Part shown: in pieces, positions 39,501 through 54,000 of the stretch
Layout: each line of letters starts with the position of its first letter
Position numbering within the stretch: the stretch's first letter is position 1
Position numbers and translations under genes: made by a program
The notes under the pieces: generated by a model
What the model saw: only the letters and a program-made list of their open reading frames with translations
What the model was told of the DNA's origin: nothing
The model's database searches: none
NCBI GenBank assembly: GCA_013398175.1
Contig: VZRZ01007765.1
Location: 1,033,202-1,097,201 of the forward strand
DNA length: 64,000 bases
Reading direction: 5' to 3'
Source of the DNA: Climacteris rufus
Taxonomy: Eukaryota; Chordata; Aves; Passeriformes; Climacteridae

Positions 39501-42183
39501 ATATTAAGCATTTAATTACTATCCAATTATTAATTCTTATTTCTGAATTTAATAATCACTTTTGCATTACAGTAGGTATAGAGCGATATCAGCACCCAGA
39601 GCTGATGCCAATAAAGTCTTGAAAATTGTCTGGCATGACAGTAGATCATAATATGCGTCTTGCAGAGAAACACTGCTACTTATTAATAAAAAGTTGTCCT
39701 ATAGAAAGGTATACTATATCACACCGGGGTTTACCTACCTCACTGCAGAGACAGTCTCTTTTCTGCTGTCAAAATGCTTTTGCTGTATGTAAATATTTAA
39801 TGCTATTACCATCATTCACTCAGTGCTCATATTGTCTGTTCAAGCATCTATTACTGTCTGCTACATACACTTGAGGATAACACTTATTCATGTCTACTGC
39901 TCAGTCACATGCAGGCTCCACTTCTCAAAGATTCTTCAAAGTTCCATAATTTATTAAACACTGCACAAAGGCCTGTATCATTTGCAGGATTTTACTTGTG
40001 CAAGTGTAAGCAGTGAATACATGGAATAGGCTATAACAATTTACACAATATCAAGACTGAATTTTATCCAGGGTTCTGTAAGCAATTTAAATAACAGAAA
40101 TAAATTCTACATTTCCTGAACTCCCAGTAGAAGGATACTGACTGCATTTTAGTTAATATAATTCTCTGAAAGGAAATAAAAATAGACATAAATGGTCAGT
40201 TTTACACCTAGTTGTAGCTGCATGCAGCACAATTTTTTATATTTACCTAAATTCATATCTGTGCATGTAATAGATACATCACATATGTAATGTAAGATTT
40301 TAACATCAGTATTACCCCTCGGTATACCTTCCAGTAAAATATCTTAGAAATCAGCTTTCTTAAACACTGAAGTCCTGTTAATACAGACATGAAGAATCAC
40401 CAGAGTCCTCAAGCAGGACAGTCTCTCTAGTGGTTTGAAACAAGGTTTGGTTTCAAATCTCCGTTTTAGTTTAGACAAAGGAATTTTAAATGTTTGTTTG
40501 TTTGTTTGCTTTATTTTGTTAGGAAACAGTAACATCACAAAGAGACCATCCTAAAATGCACAAGACAGCACAATTACTCCTTCTATCCCAGTGGACCCTC
40601 ACACTTTATGAATATATGACAAGATCTAACTGTTCATCAATGAAGCTAGAAGGAAATGAAAATGTTGAATTCAAAAGATCTCCCTTTCACTTAACATCCT
40701 TAATGTAAATTAGGGTTAAATGTGAATAAAATTAATATTTAATCACTTCAAAAACTTCTATTCCTTTCTTCTCTTTAAACACTAAAACTTAATTATAAAA
40801 TAATGTAAAACAAGTGTAAATTTAAAAGAATCATTTTGAAGATTTGCATTAATAGTTCAAGACCTATTGACATGGATGAAAAGAAGGGGAATCCCAACAT
40901 TATGTTGCTTTAAAGTACAATGTGATTCTCTTCCTTGCCATCAGACAGCAGGAGCCCAGACACAGGGGAGTACTGTGGTGGGGAAGAAGGGAGAGACAGG
41001 GATGGAGCGGCACTGCAGGAACAGCACAGCCAGGCTGACCTCCGGTAAAAAGTCAAGTACAGCTACAGGAGGGGAACTGTAGGGGAGAAGAAACCCAGTG
41101 TTCAAACTGCTAGAACAGGGTCTCAGTGTATTGCTTCACATACCACCATGGAATCTAAAGTTCATGTCATACAGGGGCACATTCCAATATTTAATTATGA
41201 TGCAGAATGATACACAGAAAACAGTGCAAAATCAGGGGAAAAAGCTTCTGACATCAGCACAGTACCCCTCCAAAGTCTTGTAGCTCTTATGGAATCTATC
41301 CTGAAGCCCTGCTAAACTTTCATTCTGACATCCCACACAAGGGGAATCCTATAGGCCTTACAGTTTTGCACAGTGGTTACTGTTGCATAGTCTACATATA
41401 CATTAAAAAAAACAAGATACAAAAGCTCAGACTTTGATCACCTGTATCTCCATGAAAGGCAAGGCGGTTGTAAAGAACCGAAGAGGCTCATTCCACCACT
41501 CTTCTCTGTGCAAACTTTGAACTAAACCCAGGTTAGAAGTTGTCTCCACAAACAGTAATGAAATTCAAACTCTCTAATGCGTTTCCCATTCCTTTCCTGG
41601 ACATAACTGAAGCACTTTGCCACTTGCAAACGATGTACTCAAATGAAAGATGAGTGAATTTTCACAGCAAGCATCAGTCACACAGGGTATATATTTGAAT
41701 GCTGAAAACCTGAATCTGGGAACTTTTTTCAAATCAGCTTTCAACTACTCTGAGTTGAAAATTTTACCTTCCTTGCTTACATCCTAAAACTTCCCCATGT
41801 ACCTGTTAAACTTCTGTTGATTAAAATTCTCTTAAAGTTTTAACCTACTTCAAAGAATTTTGACTTCTATGAGAAGGTGCATGTTTCATAAAATTGGGTA
41901 TATAAGTAACATAGTGAATTCTAATATTAACATCATTCAACAAAAATCCAGCAGGATCATTTTTAAAGAACACCACTCTCAAAAGCTCAGCTTTACCAAA
42001 GTGAACACACCACTAATAGACACCACTGCTCAATCTCATCAACGCAATGCAACTTCTCCTTCTAAAGGGAAAACTCAAACCCAGTTGAGTATTAAGGTTA
42101 ATCACTGCAAATACAGACAAGTTCTCCCTGGAACAAGCATAGGTGGTCATTTCATTTCTGTCCTGCTCAAGTCAAAGATATGC

Positions 42184-42207
42184 GAGAGAGAGAGAGAGAG
42201 AGAGAGA
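42184..42207 (+). repeat. Microsatellite (GA)12
   Basis: Twelve perfect GA units lie on the plus strand in intron 1. The tract is likely polymorphic in length and also supplies GAGA-factor-type motifs. Confidence 0.95.
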
Positions 42208-43955
42208 TGGTTTTAGCAAACAGTATCAAAATAAGAAAAAAGGAAATTTATTATCTGTAAAGTATTTTTCTCAGTACAAAGAACACATCACTCTACCAAA
42301 ACTATAATGGCTAATTAGATTTGACTATCACATTGCTGGAATTTTCTTAAATCCCTTTTCCTAGCTATTTAACTTCTGCTAATTGAAGTTTAAAAAAAAA
42401 AGAAAGTGATCCTATTCCCCCCCTCAAATAATGTTTTCTTGCCCCTTTCTGCAATCATTTTCTTTACATGGACTTTGTTGACTGTACTGTACCACATTTT
42501 AAAACCTGAAGCCAAATCAGGGCTATCCTCATTAAAAATATGACCTTTCACCTTCTATGAAGCACTGGTAACATAAATTACATTTTGTTGTAGCCCAAAG
42601 GTGATAGAGATTAGAGCAGGATAAACAAGGCATAATACAAAAGCCAGTTGGGTCAGCCTTTCATTACATCCCTTTCAAAAGCTATTAATCTCGCCTGTAG
42701 TCAGTAGGCTGAAAATAACTACTTCTAACCCATGTTGTACTCAAAAGTAGCCATAAGAACAGGTCATGCAAGATGCAAATAATTCTTGGTCCTCATAAAA
42801 CCACCTCCAGTGGTATTAGGTGAACATCCTGGCCCATTACTTCAAATCTTACTGATCAGATGAAACTCAACAATACCAATTTGGTCAAAATATACCATGA
42901 AGTACAGAATGAATTCATCATGTTTAATTCAAAGCAACAATAAAACAGTTCTTTAGGCTTCAAAATGTGAATAGAAAATGCTATTCATCAAGTTCAGCTT
43001 AATTTCTCTTTCAAATCAGGGTCCGTATTTAAAACAATAGGGAAAAAAAAAAGAAAAGTAGGCATTACAATATTTCAAAGAACCTGGCACAAGCCAGGTG
43101 CAAGCCAGTCCTTAAGAAATACCATGACAGATTTTAGTAGTAGGCAACAATGATTTTGTCTACCTGGATCCTTCTTTTGGTACTTCATGGCCAATTACGG
43201 TAAAAGTTGCTCAACAGGATACACACATAAGAAAATTCCTGTCACAGAGCAGATGCAAATTTAATTACTTTAAGTTAAACCTTCCATCTTGTCTAGAGGT
43301 CCTTCAAAAATGCAACTGTAAACAAGCACTACATTGCAATCAGGTGTCAAGGGCTTATTTGATCTCTTACAAAATATGTCACAAATCACTGGCAGAAAGT
43401 GGGTCGAGAGGGAGAACAAAGGAAAAAACTGTCAATGGACTAGGTAGCTCATGTGAGCGTGCCTATTAGTGCACTGGATCTTTCTGCTCCTGTCTAATGC
43501 TGTCCATATAAAACCTTCTTAGTTTGACAGTGTTCTGTTATCCTGTATTTGATGTAATTTTTCTGTAGTAAGCAAAAAAGAAAAAAAAATCTGTGAAAAG
43601 AACTGATAGAGTAACCAGAGAAAACACTGAAGATACCAAAATTATTTATTCTGCTAAAATATCAGTTTTTGAGCTATTGTTCATTTGTGGTACATTACAG
43701 AACTTCTACAAAGCTCCACATTTTTGAGAAAAATAATCACATAAGAGCTGGAAATAAATTAATTTTACATTGCAATAGAATTATAGATGGCCCCAAACAA
43801 ATAATCCATAATACATTCTCTTGAGGAAGAAAATTACAATAGCATACAACTGGCCAGAAGAAAAGCAGATGAAATGTGTGCATCGCAAACACATTTCTCT
43901 GAAACACCAGGTACTTTTGGAGGACTAGAGTTGAAATACCAGACAGCTCTTTGCA

Positions 43956-43967
43956 GTCCTCTGGTGG
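43956..43967 (-). promoter_or_regulatory. CTCF-like site
   Basis: The minus strand reads CCACCAGAGGAC, matching 11 of 12 positions of the CTCF core CCASYAGRKGGC, and continues TGCA in register with the longer vertebrate CTCF motif. CTCF sites within FTO could help shape the regulatory domain shared with IRX3/IRX5. Occupancy cannot be judged from sequence. Confidence 0.4.
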
Positions 43968-44000
43968 TCCTGAAGTCCTGGTAGGTCACTGCTCATGAAT

Positions 44001-47000
44001 CCCAATGTAGCCCAGAATGCAGAGTGTTTAAATGACAAAGTATTGGTAATGTTAAGAAATTTATGGATACTGAGCTATGAGGACATAACTCTTGCATCAA
44101 AAAGACTGAGTAGGTATTTTATTTAGTAGAAGAACACCTTAGATGAACATAAATGTACAGACTGTTTTCTGTACACACTCAGTTTAAACCATCTACCACA
44201 GAGTCAACTATAATTAAGAAATCCATTAAAATTCACAACTGAATATGCCAAACTTCTCTCAGAGTGAGATGTTTGGCACTCATCAATAGATGAATTGTAA
44301 CTTCAGCAACAAAGATTCACTGGTCTGCATAGCACAGCTTTTCTGCTATAAAGTACATGTTGGGGGTGTGGGGGCAACTAACCCAAAATACTTTGGGCTA
44401 TGACAGCCATAGGAATATCCTTTGTAAGGCCACCCAGAACCACCAGACAAAGTCACTCCAGCTTTAGGACACAAAAGCTCTCCTTCAGCCTCTTCTAATT
44501 TTTATAACCTTACAAGTTGGTCTAATACATATTACCTTAATCTATCAAACTTGTCTCAACAGAGCAAGGAAAATATCAGAACTTAAATACTGCTGTCAGA
44601 AACTTGAACTTCATTTTCTCTGACTCAAACAGCATAACTTCTACATAACATTTAGTGGAGATTTTGCTTAAGTGCCTGTTTATTCAGAATTAAAAAAAAA
44701 AAGGAAAACACCCTCAACTATGGTTGCTCTATTTTACAATGCCTTTTCATGAAACCAAAGTATATCCTTATTACTTGAAATACAACCTTTTCAAAAATAG
44801 TATCTTGAAGAGTCAATTTATAAAAGCCCCACCAAGTCTGACAAAACAGGCCAAGGAGTTCCTCTTTTATACAATCAGAATTACCAAGGACTTGGGGAGA
44901 GAGGGAAATATTTTCCTCTTATGCTTAGAAAATCAAGCCTTTCTACATTGATGCAAAAGAGAAGATAAAGAGCAAGAATAGCTAGGAAACTGCCTGCATT
45001 GGACAAGGCCTGACTTTGCTTCCTATAGAGGCTGCTCTTTCTGCTATTTAATCAGAGCTGCATGTCATATTTATCAAACTGGTAAATTTAGTTTAGTTCT
45101 GTTTAATATACATGTCTCATGTACACTTTCTTGCTACTGAGTAAACAAACCAAATTGTTAGTTTTCCCACTCAGTTCTCCTTATTAGCAGAATACACACC
45201 TTTAAGCAAGAACTTCAACAGCTGACACTCTCACTTATTTTAAAAAGAAAAATTTCCTCTTGGCTCAAAAAATCCCAAAAACAAACAAAAAAAAGAGCTT
45301 TAAGTCTAACCTATTTTATTCATATATCAGATAACAGAGTAGTTACAATCACTTTGCTCAGAATTGACTTTTTTTTTATCCCCCAGAAGACTCTAACATC
45401 ACATTTATGAACAAAAATGCACTAGATCTATTTATCTCAGTCCAATAAAATTTAAATAGTGCAACACATTATTCATCTATCCATATTATAAACTGTTGTG
45501 TACATTAAGTGGATAATATTATTAACACTAATGTTTCTGTAGGCTATTCATTAAATAAATGGTAGACACAGTAATTCCATCTATTACACGTGGAGCTCAA
45601 TAACAGCTGTAAATGAGAAAATTGCAATAGACATACTGAGTAATAATCAGAACTAAAACGACAACTGTAACAATATATCCATTGTGTAAATGTTCTGATT
45701 ATAGAAACACAGACTAATCTGTAATTTTTCATCACTGATAAACATTGGTAACCAGCCAGAATTTAGATTATACTTTATCCAGTTACTATAACACAGCTAC
45801 AAAATCCACTTGATTTATTAATTTAATGAGATACAAGTATTTTGTTTACTATGATACAGAAATATGTGCAGCATGACATCAAATCACCATACCTGCCTAA
45901 AAACTACAGCTAGCAAAATGTACTATACCTTTCCATGTATGTAGACACAAATATGACACACAGAGTTTTGCCAGCTTAATGTCATAAAGCTATACTGACT
46001 TGTCAGCAGAAGTTCTCTAAGGCTTCTTGTTAACATTCACAGGCACCACGTAATCCCAGTTTAGAGCCTGCAAGAGGAGCCACTGAAGTCATAAAAGAGA
46101 CTGAGGTAATTTTCTAGTTTGAGAGCTTTGGTATCCTAATTAAAAGTATTTTAATTACCTCTAATATCTTAACATTTTTACTACCGTACATTGACTAATG
46201 CCTAGAAATTATCTGTAGAAGCACGAAAAACCTCTATATGGCATGCTACAAACACAATTGACTAACACTGTTAGCCAAGAAAAGTCTGAATCATTCCTAA
46301 GAATAAACACAATCAAAGGCCCAATATTTTGGATATGAGGCACTACATTATCTGATACAAAATTGCTCCAGTCAAACACCAGGCATGATTTACTGCAAAC
46401 AGTGCAATTTATTAACAGGAAAAGACTCAATGTGGAAAACACCAGGGATTATTATATAAAGGCTCCTTAGGAAAATATCAGCTTTCTTGCATTTCCTGCC
46501 TCTTCACCAAGAGTCACACAAACTTGCCAGCACATGATGGAAGAGGTTGAGGTGTGGTCCACCTTCCTGATACTGACCAGATGGGCAAGATGCTGCAACT
46601 GGCATAAAGCCCAAGGAGAAAGAAACCTGTGGGGACCTGAGGAGAGACAAACATATGTGACAGCAAGACAAGAGCTCTCCCCCAGACACCATCCATAGGG
46701 ATCCTTCATTCTCCTTTGCTTATATTGTCACTCCATATGCACAAGATGATTGAATATATTATGCACGGGAATTAATCACACCGCTGGCACTGTCAAGAAG
46801 TCATTGAGCTTTTACTATGCATGCAAAGTTCTGCCAGTTTGCACATGCAGGTGAAATTTGGAATTCTCAAAGAATTTCAAAACTAAATTAGAAAGGAGAG
46901 AGGATACAGCCCAAGGCCACAATAGTAGATAAGATTCCACAAGCAAAGGAGATTTCCTAAGAATAAGTGAATACATTCTAAGTAGTTCAGACTGTTTCTG

Positions 47001-50000
47001 CCAGGTACCTCTCTAAAGGACTCAATGACCAAGGCTCAGCAGGTCCTTATGCATGAGCAGGTCATGTATTCCCCCCAACAATTTGTTTGGATTTTTTGTA
47101 GTTATGTTAACATTCCATGCTTTTAAAAAATCTTCCTTTTTTTCCTCAGTATTAATTATCGTTCCTCACTACTCCTCATAAAACAAGAACTAGCAGATGC
47201 CCAAGTGAAAACTTACTTGCCTTCAAAAAAAATTGGATGCACTTACATTGCCAAACAGCCTCTCTTAATAAAAAAAAAACACGCATGTAAATTCATTTAT
47301 ATATACTGTACACAACAGTCATTATATTTCAGTCAAATAAATGCTAGGATATTACACTCAAATCTACTAAGTGTCTGGCTTTCTAACTCACTTTTTATTG
47401 ATTCTCTATCACTCAGTTTTGTGTTACTTTTCTGCTTATCTAATCTTCCTCCCAAAATATCACACTGCCTTAGTATTTTATCATCCTTCAGCAAGTCCCT
47501 CTTTCTTGAGTTCTTTTGTTCCTTCATTGCTCATTGCCCACCTCCACTACTGACTTCATTCTCTAATTTAGTTTCCGTAGGAACTGGATTATAGTCTGTT
47601 CTTTACTTAAAATCCTTCAAATAAAAGTATTTAGAAGAAAACAATAACAAATCCCCCACTGATTATGAAACAAACAAAAAAGAGTATAAATAAATGGGCT
47701 AGTTAATGCAAATTTCTAAACATTCTTTAATCACAAACTCAGGTAAAATCATGTACAGTCACGTATGAGCCAATGTGATATTGAATTCTATATTCACTTA
47801 AAAATTGAAAGAGGAAAGTTTCGGAAAGCAATAAGCTTCTATTTTACAACTAGCTACTACCCTTCTAGGATATAATCAGAAACATTCTACAACACTTGAT
47901 AAGTGCAAACTCTTGGGACTGTTCATCAGTTTTTAATCCAGATACCATTTTATAACCCTACCAAAATATACAAGAATTAAATTGATATTTCCACAGATAT
48001 TGCTATACTTTCAATAGTTCAAAATAACCTTGATTTAATTCATCAGCTAATCATTCTCATAAGTCTTGCAAGCAGAAGTCAACTTAATAGCATTTGATAT
48101 AAGTTGGCATAGCCCCAACTTTAAGGAAATTGGACTTTGGAGGCAAAATTGTCCTAGCATAAGTACCATTTCAACAAGTTGAAAAGAATTCTCTGGTTAA
48201 AGCTCTTTTTCGGGGTGGTCTGACAGTTATCTCCTCTTTCACATGCTTTATAACAAATTTCTAAACAATTAAGGAAAACTGAAGTTAATTACTCAGGCTT
48301 CAGAAGAATATAATGTCAGAATTTTCAGGATCTAAAAAGACACGTGTCACTGACCTGATTTAAATGAGTTATCATTGACTTTCTAAATTTCACCTTCTAC
48401 TGTAATTCAACCCAATACCAACAGATTTCTACCTTCTTCATGAATATTTAGAGCTTTAGTCTACAAATACCTTAATGAGCTTGATTTGCAAACAGCCAAA
48501 ACTAGACCAAAGTTATGGGGTTTCTGCTTTTTAAAAAGGTTCCCATGCCTTTTAAATAAACTTTTTCAGTTTCTCTCATGAATGTTCACTTATGACTTCA
48601 ATCATCACAAAAATGCACATTTTGGGCATAGACTTCAGTTTTCAAAAAATGTAAAATAGTATCTGTTTGGCAACAGGAAGTCAATTTCCCGTCCCCTGAA
48701 GTTTCATACCTCTAACAACAAAACTTTTAAAATTTATTTATGCAAACAAGAGACAAGATTATTATGCAAGGAACTCACACAAGAGACATCTGCATTTCAT
48801 CACCAGCTTGCAAAACATGAAGAAACGCTGAAACCCACTCTACTCTTAAATATTGCTAAAGAGTGTAATGGAAATCTTTCCTTCACTCTTAAGTCCAGTT
48901 TCTGATTAGCAGGAAGCACACCTTCCTTTACAGAATTGTACAGAAGTATTACTAATAGCTTAAAGCACATTTAACAGTTTGAGACGTTCCAGCTCAACAA
49001 CTTAAATCAACTCTCTAAGTTATATATATTTCATCACACACAGCTATAGCAAAGACTAACAACAGTGACTTGATAAATTACTTGTTACAAAACTACAAAT
49101 GCTCTGGAATGCTACCAAGAAAAGGTCTTGAATATGACACCAATTATTTCCAGAATACAAGAAATACTGTTACTTGTAGTAAAGAAGTGCATGATTAAAC
49201 TCTCTAAGCTGCACAGTCCAGAGGTACATCAGAATTACAAGACATGGCTCAAGACAGGTCAGCCTTTTGTGCACCAAAAGGCCCCAGACAAGCAGGGAGC
49301 AGGGTTAAATGCAGAATTTGAACCATAAGGGTCTGAAGTGGTCAGAAGGCATCTCTTGATACGTATCACACATCCTGTGATACCAAGGGCTCACACAGGA
49401 AACAATCTCTGCCTTTCTTCATAACCTTGTTTAGTAGTGTGAACTAGTTTCTTTTTTCTACCCCTGAGTATATTTTATCAGTAGCTAGAAATGTCAAATA
49501 CTTCTGTGGTAAACAGAACTATCCTGGCCTTTTTTATTTTCCTACACACCAATACTAAAGAAGGTGACAATATAATCTGCCCCAGGCAACTCTATCACCA
49601 TCCACAGTAGACAGGTCATTTTCCTTTTTATCAAAGAGGAGAGTAGGTCATCACATTTTAGTACATGTTGACACCACTGCTAGTAAAAAGAGATAAGAAT
49701 TCAGTGCCCTTAAGGTGCCTTAACCTCTATTTTACTTAATACAGATATTTCACAGCTCTTACATAAAAGCCAGAAGACAGATTTGTTCCCTGAAAGAATG
49801 CACTGCAAAGGTCTCAACCTTTGTGACAAGCTGATATTTGTATTGCAGAGGGTACAGGTGACAACAAAGCACTTCCCTTAAGGTATCTACCTCTCTTTTA
49901 TTTTGGGTAATAGGATTTATTTTGTTCCTATAACACCACAGAGAATCGTGGATGTTTAAACTATCAAATACACATATGCATCTTTTGAACACTTCTGGAA

Positions 50001-53000
50001 GTTGAAATAAAAAGCACATGTACACCTCCTGCCATCCAGAAAACCACTTCAGAAGTTTCTTTGCTTGATTAAAACATTTAGCTTGCAGTCAGGATATTGT
50101 TAATTCAGAACACAAAATAAAGTAATGACACTCAACTGCTGTCATCTTTGTTCACTGTGCTTTCACTTTCAAATTCTACTATCTAAAGAAAGCTGGAAAA
50201 CACTTTTCTCTTTTAAGGCAATGAGAAAAGACACCACCCCCTAAGAGTTAATATATTACCATTTATATATGAGAATTACGTTTTATAGCATTTTATGTTA
50301 ATAAACTGGTTTCTCCATATCCCTTTAAAATAGTGGTAAGTTAAAAAGATCTGCAGCGCAAGAGCAAGAACATCACAAATAAGTAGTTATGACACGGACT
50401 GGACAGCATTCCCAAAATATTGCCATTTGAAAAATACAAAGATATGAACACAGTTGCAAGAAACTGAAAATGATCCTCAGTTTCTTCTTCGAGTGAGTGT
50501 AAAATGTTATTTCAAAGCAGGAAAAAAAGCAGCCTCTGGTTAGAGGAGGAACAGGTATTCCATACTTTACTTCCAGAAATTAAACATTGATTTGTACAAG
50601 GGAAGAATGAGCAACATTTGTCTGAAACGAAAAATAACATTCCTTTAGTTTGAAAATAGTCTGGTCAGTTTTTCTGTTAGTTTTGGTAGCATTTTCTTAA
50701 ACTGTGGAGGCCGAAAAGTTCTAAATTCAGAGACCATATCAACAAACACATGGATTATTATTTAAATGCTCATTGTTTATTTCTCTACTTAAATGTATTT
50801 AAATTACTGCATATTTGCATATATACACACTTCCAAAACTCAATCCGTCTTCATGAAAACACATTGAATAGGTATACATTACTCCAGAAAAGGGAAAGCC
50901 AAAATTTAGTAACAGTAACTTCATGGCCAGGATAAAGTGTTCATAAGATAATAGTTTAAACATCTAACAACAGATCACTTCATTTGCCAAAGAATTTTGC
51001 ACATTTATGGCATGCATGTGTACATATATGTGTGCAAACAACCACCTGAATGCATGCATTTTATACTCTATTTCAGAGTAGCCACATGTCAATGCACTAG
51101 CAAAGACTAAAAATCAAAGAGTTAGACTATTAAACAGCAACAGCATTTATGATTAAGAGCAAGAAGACCAAAAAGATCTCCACGACACAATCTAATATTT
51201 TAGATCAGTGCATCTGAACTCAGGTCTCTTGCAAATGACACTGTAAGCAGAAAAAAATAAAATCTGGTTCAGAAAATACACTGAGGGCAAAACTATTATG
51301 AAAATAATACTTTGTATCTAAGCAATCTAACCAATAACCACTACTATGATTCTATTGTTTTTACTAAATTAGCATGAAGATGTTTTGAAACTTGGAGGAA
51401 AAAACCAGTAATTTTATAGCCAGTTTGCAAGATAACGCTACTTTTCTGGTTTGGATAGAAGTCATTACGAACAAGCTCTAGTGACTCTTTGGTTTTCCTA
51501 AGTTGATATTTTCTGATGTCACTTAAATATACCATTTCAATTGCAAAGGAGTTGATATATTTTGAGAGAAAACAGACAAGTTTCAATTCCAATAAAATAA
51601 ATTGCAGTTACAGACGGCTGTTGCCCAAGTAAATAGCAAATATTACACTAAAGCAGGATATGACTCTTCCAAGCATGAAGCAATTTAAAGTATTTGTTAA
51701 TGTACGATAGATTGCATAAGTGATCTACCTACAAACAGCAAGTTTATATTCACAATTAACCCATGAATTTAACAATTCCCATCCATTAAATTAAGTATGA
51801 GGTTCACCCCAAATGTCTTCGGCATTCATTATCAGAAGATACAAATGTGTCTGCCTGTTAAATATTTTTAATGTCAAGTATTTATTACTTAGTGAATTTC
51901 AGACTGACTCTTCATATTGGATTTTGATGCTCTTTTATGCACTGTATTCTGTACTCGAGAGAAAAATAGCCATTTTACATCGCCTTTGGTTTTTTACCTT
52001 TTCATGATAAATTCTATCTTCTCATCAACTCTTTCAGAGGGAAAAAAGAATTACCTGAAATAAACATTTGAATCATTTTAAGTCTGCACAACTGCTTTAC
52101 AAATCACACAGCCTGACCTCCTTCTATAATATTACATTGCAGCAAGATCCAAAATAACATTCCAGTTTGACAGCTAACCTCAGGCACCACTGGTCTGGTA
52201 TCTCGCTGCTTATACTGCTGGCTGAAAAGCTGATAGGATACGCAAGACAAGCTGAGAGTTTAACTGGCAGAGCTGTTCAAATCTAAATTGTGCTATTTGA
52301 AACTTAGACCACAGGAGACAACAGTTCACTTTTTACCATGGCAGCAGAATCAACCTCTTGGCCCTGTGAAATTCATATGAATACATTCAGCACACACAAA
52401 AAATATCTCCCTATATTATGATCAGAGACATATTCAACACACATTTTTTATGCACATTCGACCGTCCTGTTGACAGTCTTGGAAGTTAAGTAATATGGAC
52501 TGCTGCACATAGGTTTCAAACCTTGATGGAGCCCAATGGCAGGCTACTTTTGACAGTCAAATAATGACAAGCACGTTGCAGGCCAATGCCCGTCACTCAT
52601 GAACATCTTGGCCTGCTCCAGCCGTTGCGCGGCAACAAAGTGGGCGGTCAAAGGTTAAGTTCGAAGAAGACAGCGATGAAGGGCAACTGTCATGCACCAC
52701 TGAGTACTGTGAGGCAGCAAGGAGTGGTTGTCTTCTGAAGAACATGCAAAATGTTCTCATTCTGTCCAGGCAGACACATATTTGAAGGTCCTAAATGAGA
52801 CCACTGCCAATTCACGAAGAGCCAAACTGACAGCATGCCATTCAAGCTGTCTCTCTCAAATTTGGCTGGCTTTTTTTTTATTTCAAATCACAAATGCATG
52901 CAAAATATAACATTAAACAGAACTCTCAGCAGTTCCTTTAAGCAAGCCACATTTGGCAGGGAAGGAAGAGAGAGGAGAAAGACACCTAAACTTTTCCCCT

Positions 53001-54000
53001 TCTCGTTCCTTTAATATTTAAGAGAAATTCAATTATTTCACAAGAAATTCTGCCATTTTCTTGTACACATGCATTTATTTCCAAAATTACCTCTGCTTTA
53101 ACTCTTGTTCTAAATGCTGGGGTTTCTTCCAGTATTAAAAAACCAGAGTCTCACACCTTATAATTAGGTCTAATGCAACCACCTGGAATTTTACTTCTGC
53201 ATTTGTATATTAATATCACACTGGGAGCATACATTAAAGCACACAAAATAAATACTTTGCATCAGTCTCTAAATATTCTAAGCATTTGTGTTATAAATGG
53301 CACAATAACAGTATATTCTATTTGTTTAAAAGCACTGTTTTGTGTGGAGTTATGGCTTGAACAGCATGATTAACAACAAAATTGCATTATTTTGCATAAA
53401 ACATATACATCTTACTTTTAAACCATTGCCAGTAAAGATGTATATTTTTTACTTACACATTTAAATTATGTGATCATAGTCATGTTTGCCTCTATTAACA
53501 TATAAAAGACTTCAGGAAAAATAGAAGTACTTTTTTCTATCAGATAAACAGTGATATGTCTCATCTTTCATATGAATGAACACTTGACACTAAATTTAAT
53601 CAGGCTGACAAAGGATCATATGGGTTAGCTCCCTGTGCCCTTTTCATGAACAGTCCATCTCTCCTGCACTTACAGGGCCAAATATTGCCCTCTCACAAAA
53701 CAGATCAACATGCAAAGTGCTTGTTTCTTTCACTGGGTCACTGGCATCACCCCGCCTGTGACACTACTGCTTTGTATCACCTTCTGTCATGATACCAAGC
53801 TATTAAAGACCCCAATCACAAACTGTGCTTTGCAAACTGAAGAGAAAAGCAATTGTCATTATTTATGAGGAACACTATCATGAAGCATCAACCCATGTGT
53901 CTGTCACGTATACGGACACACACATGGAGCACAAACTGCTTAAGGTAGGAATTACATTCATACGTTCTACTGCACTATCAACACTTAACAAGTCATAAGT
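44001..54000 (-). other. FTO: FTO intron 1 (44-54 kb)
   Basis: This is AT-rich intron with short A and T runs. A GC-richer patch at 46.45-46.70 kb is open in three minus-strand frames without recognisable homology. A CpG-bearing motif cluster lies at 52.59-52.69 kb (separate entry). An imperfect 35-base palindrome is centred near 53.91 kb. No gene or RNA is seen. Confidence 0.8.
52590..52690. promoter_or_regulatory. Candidate CpG-bearing enhancer: X-box-like palindrome, GC box and DR1
   Basis: Within 34 bases there are three motifs. GTTGC-GCG-GCAAC (52624-52636) is an inverted repeat resembling an RFX X-box. GGGCGG (52642-52647) is an SP/KLF GC box. CGGTCA-A-AGGTTA (52645-52657) is a DR1 nuclear-receptor site with one mismatch per half-site. 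About seven CpGs fall in some 95 bases, unlike the CpG-poor intron around it, which suggests an unmethylated or recently constrained element. RFX, RXR/PPAR or HNF4 binding is inference from motifs only. Confidence 0.4.

Larger units (their letters stand above)
34001..44000 (-). other. FTO: FTO intron 1 (34-44 kb)
   Basis: This is AT-rich intron. It contains an A15 run (36363-36377), two small direct duplications (36388-36421, 36484-36519), a CpG-bearing patch at 35.5-35.8 kb, a GA microsatellite at 42.18 kb and a CTCF-like site at 43.96 kb. A GC-richer patch at 40.87-41.08 kb is unexplained. The ORFs here, such as those at 35483-35788 and 41860-42216, have no recognised homology. Confidence 0.8.

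Noticed and set aside
46467..46709. Three overlapping minus-strand ORFs as a gene
   Set aside because: Several frames open over the same GC-richer patch point to composition, not coding. No family is recognised.
47205..47594. 129-codon plus-strand ORF rich in Ser, Leu and Phe
   Set aside because: The composition simply reflects a CT-rich stretch. There is no conserved motif, and other frames are open too.
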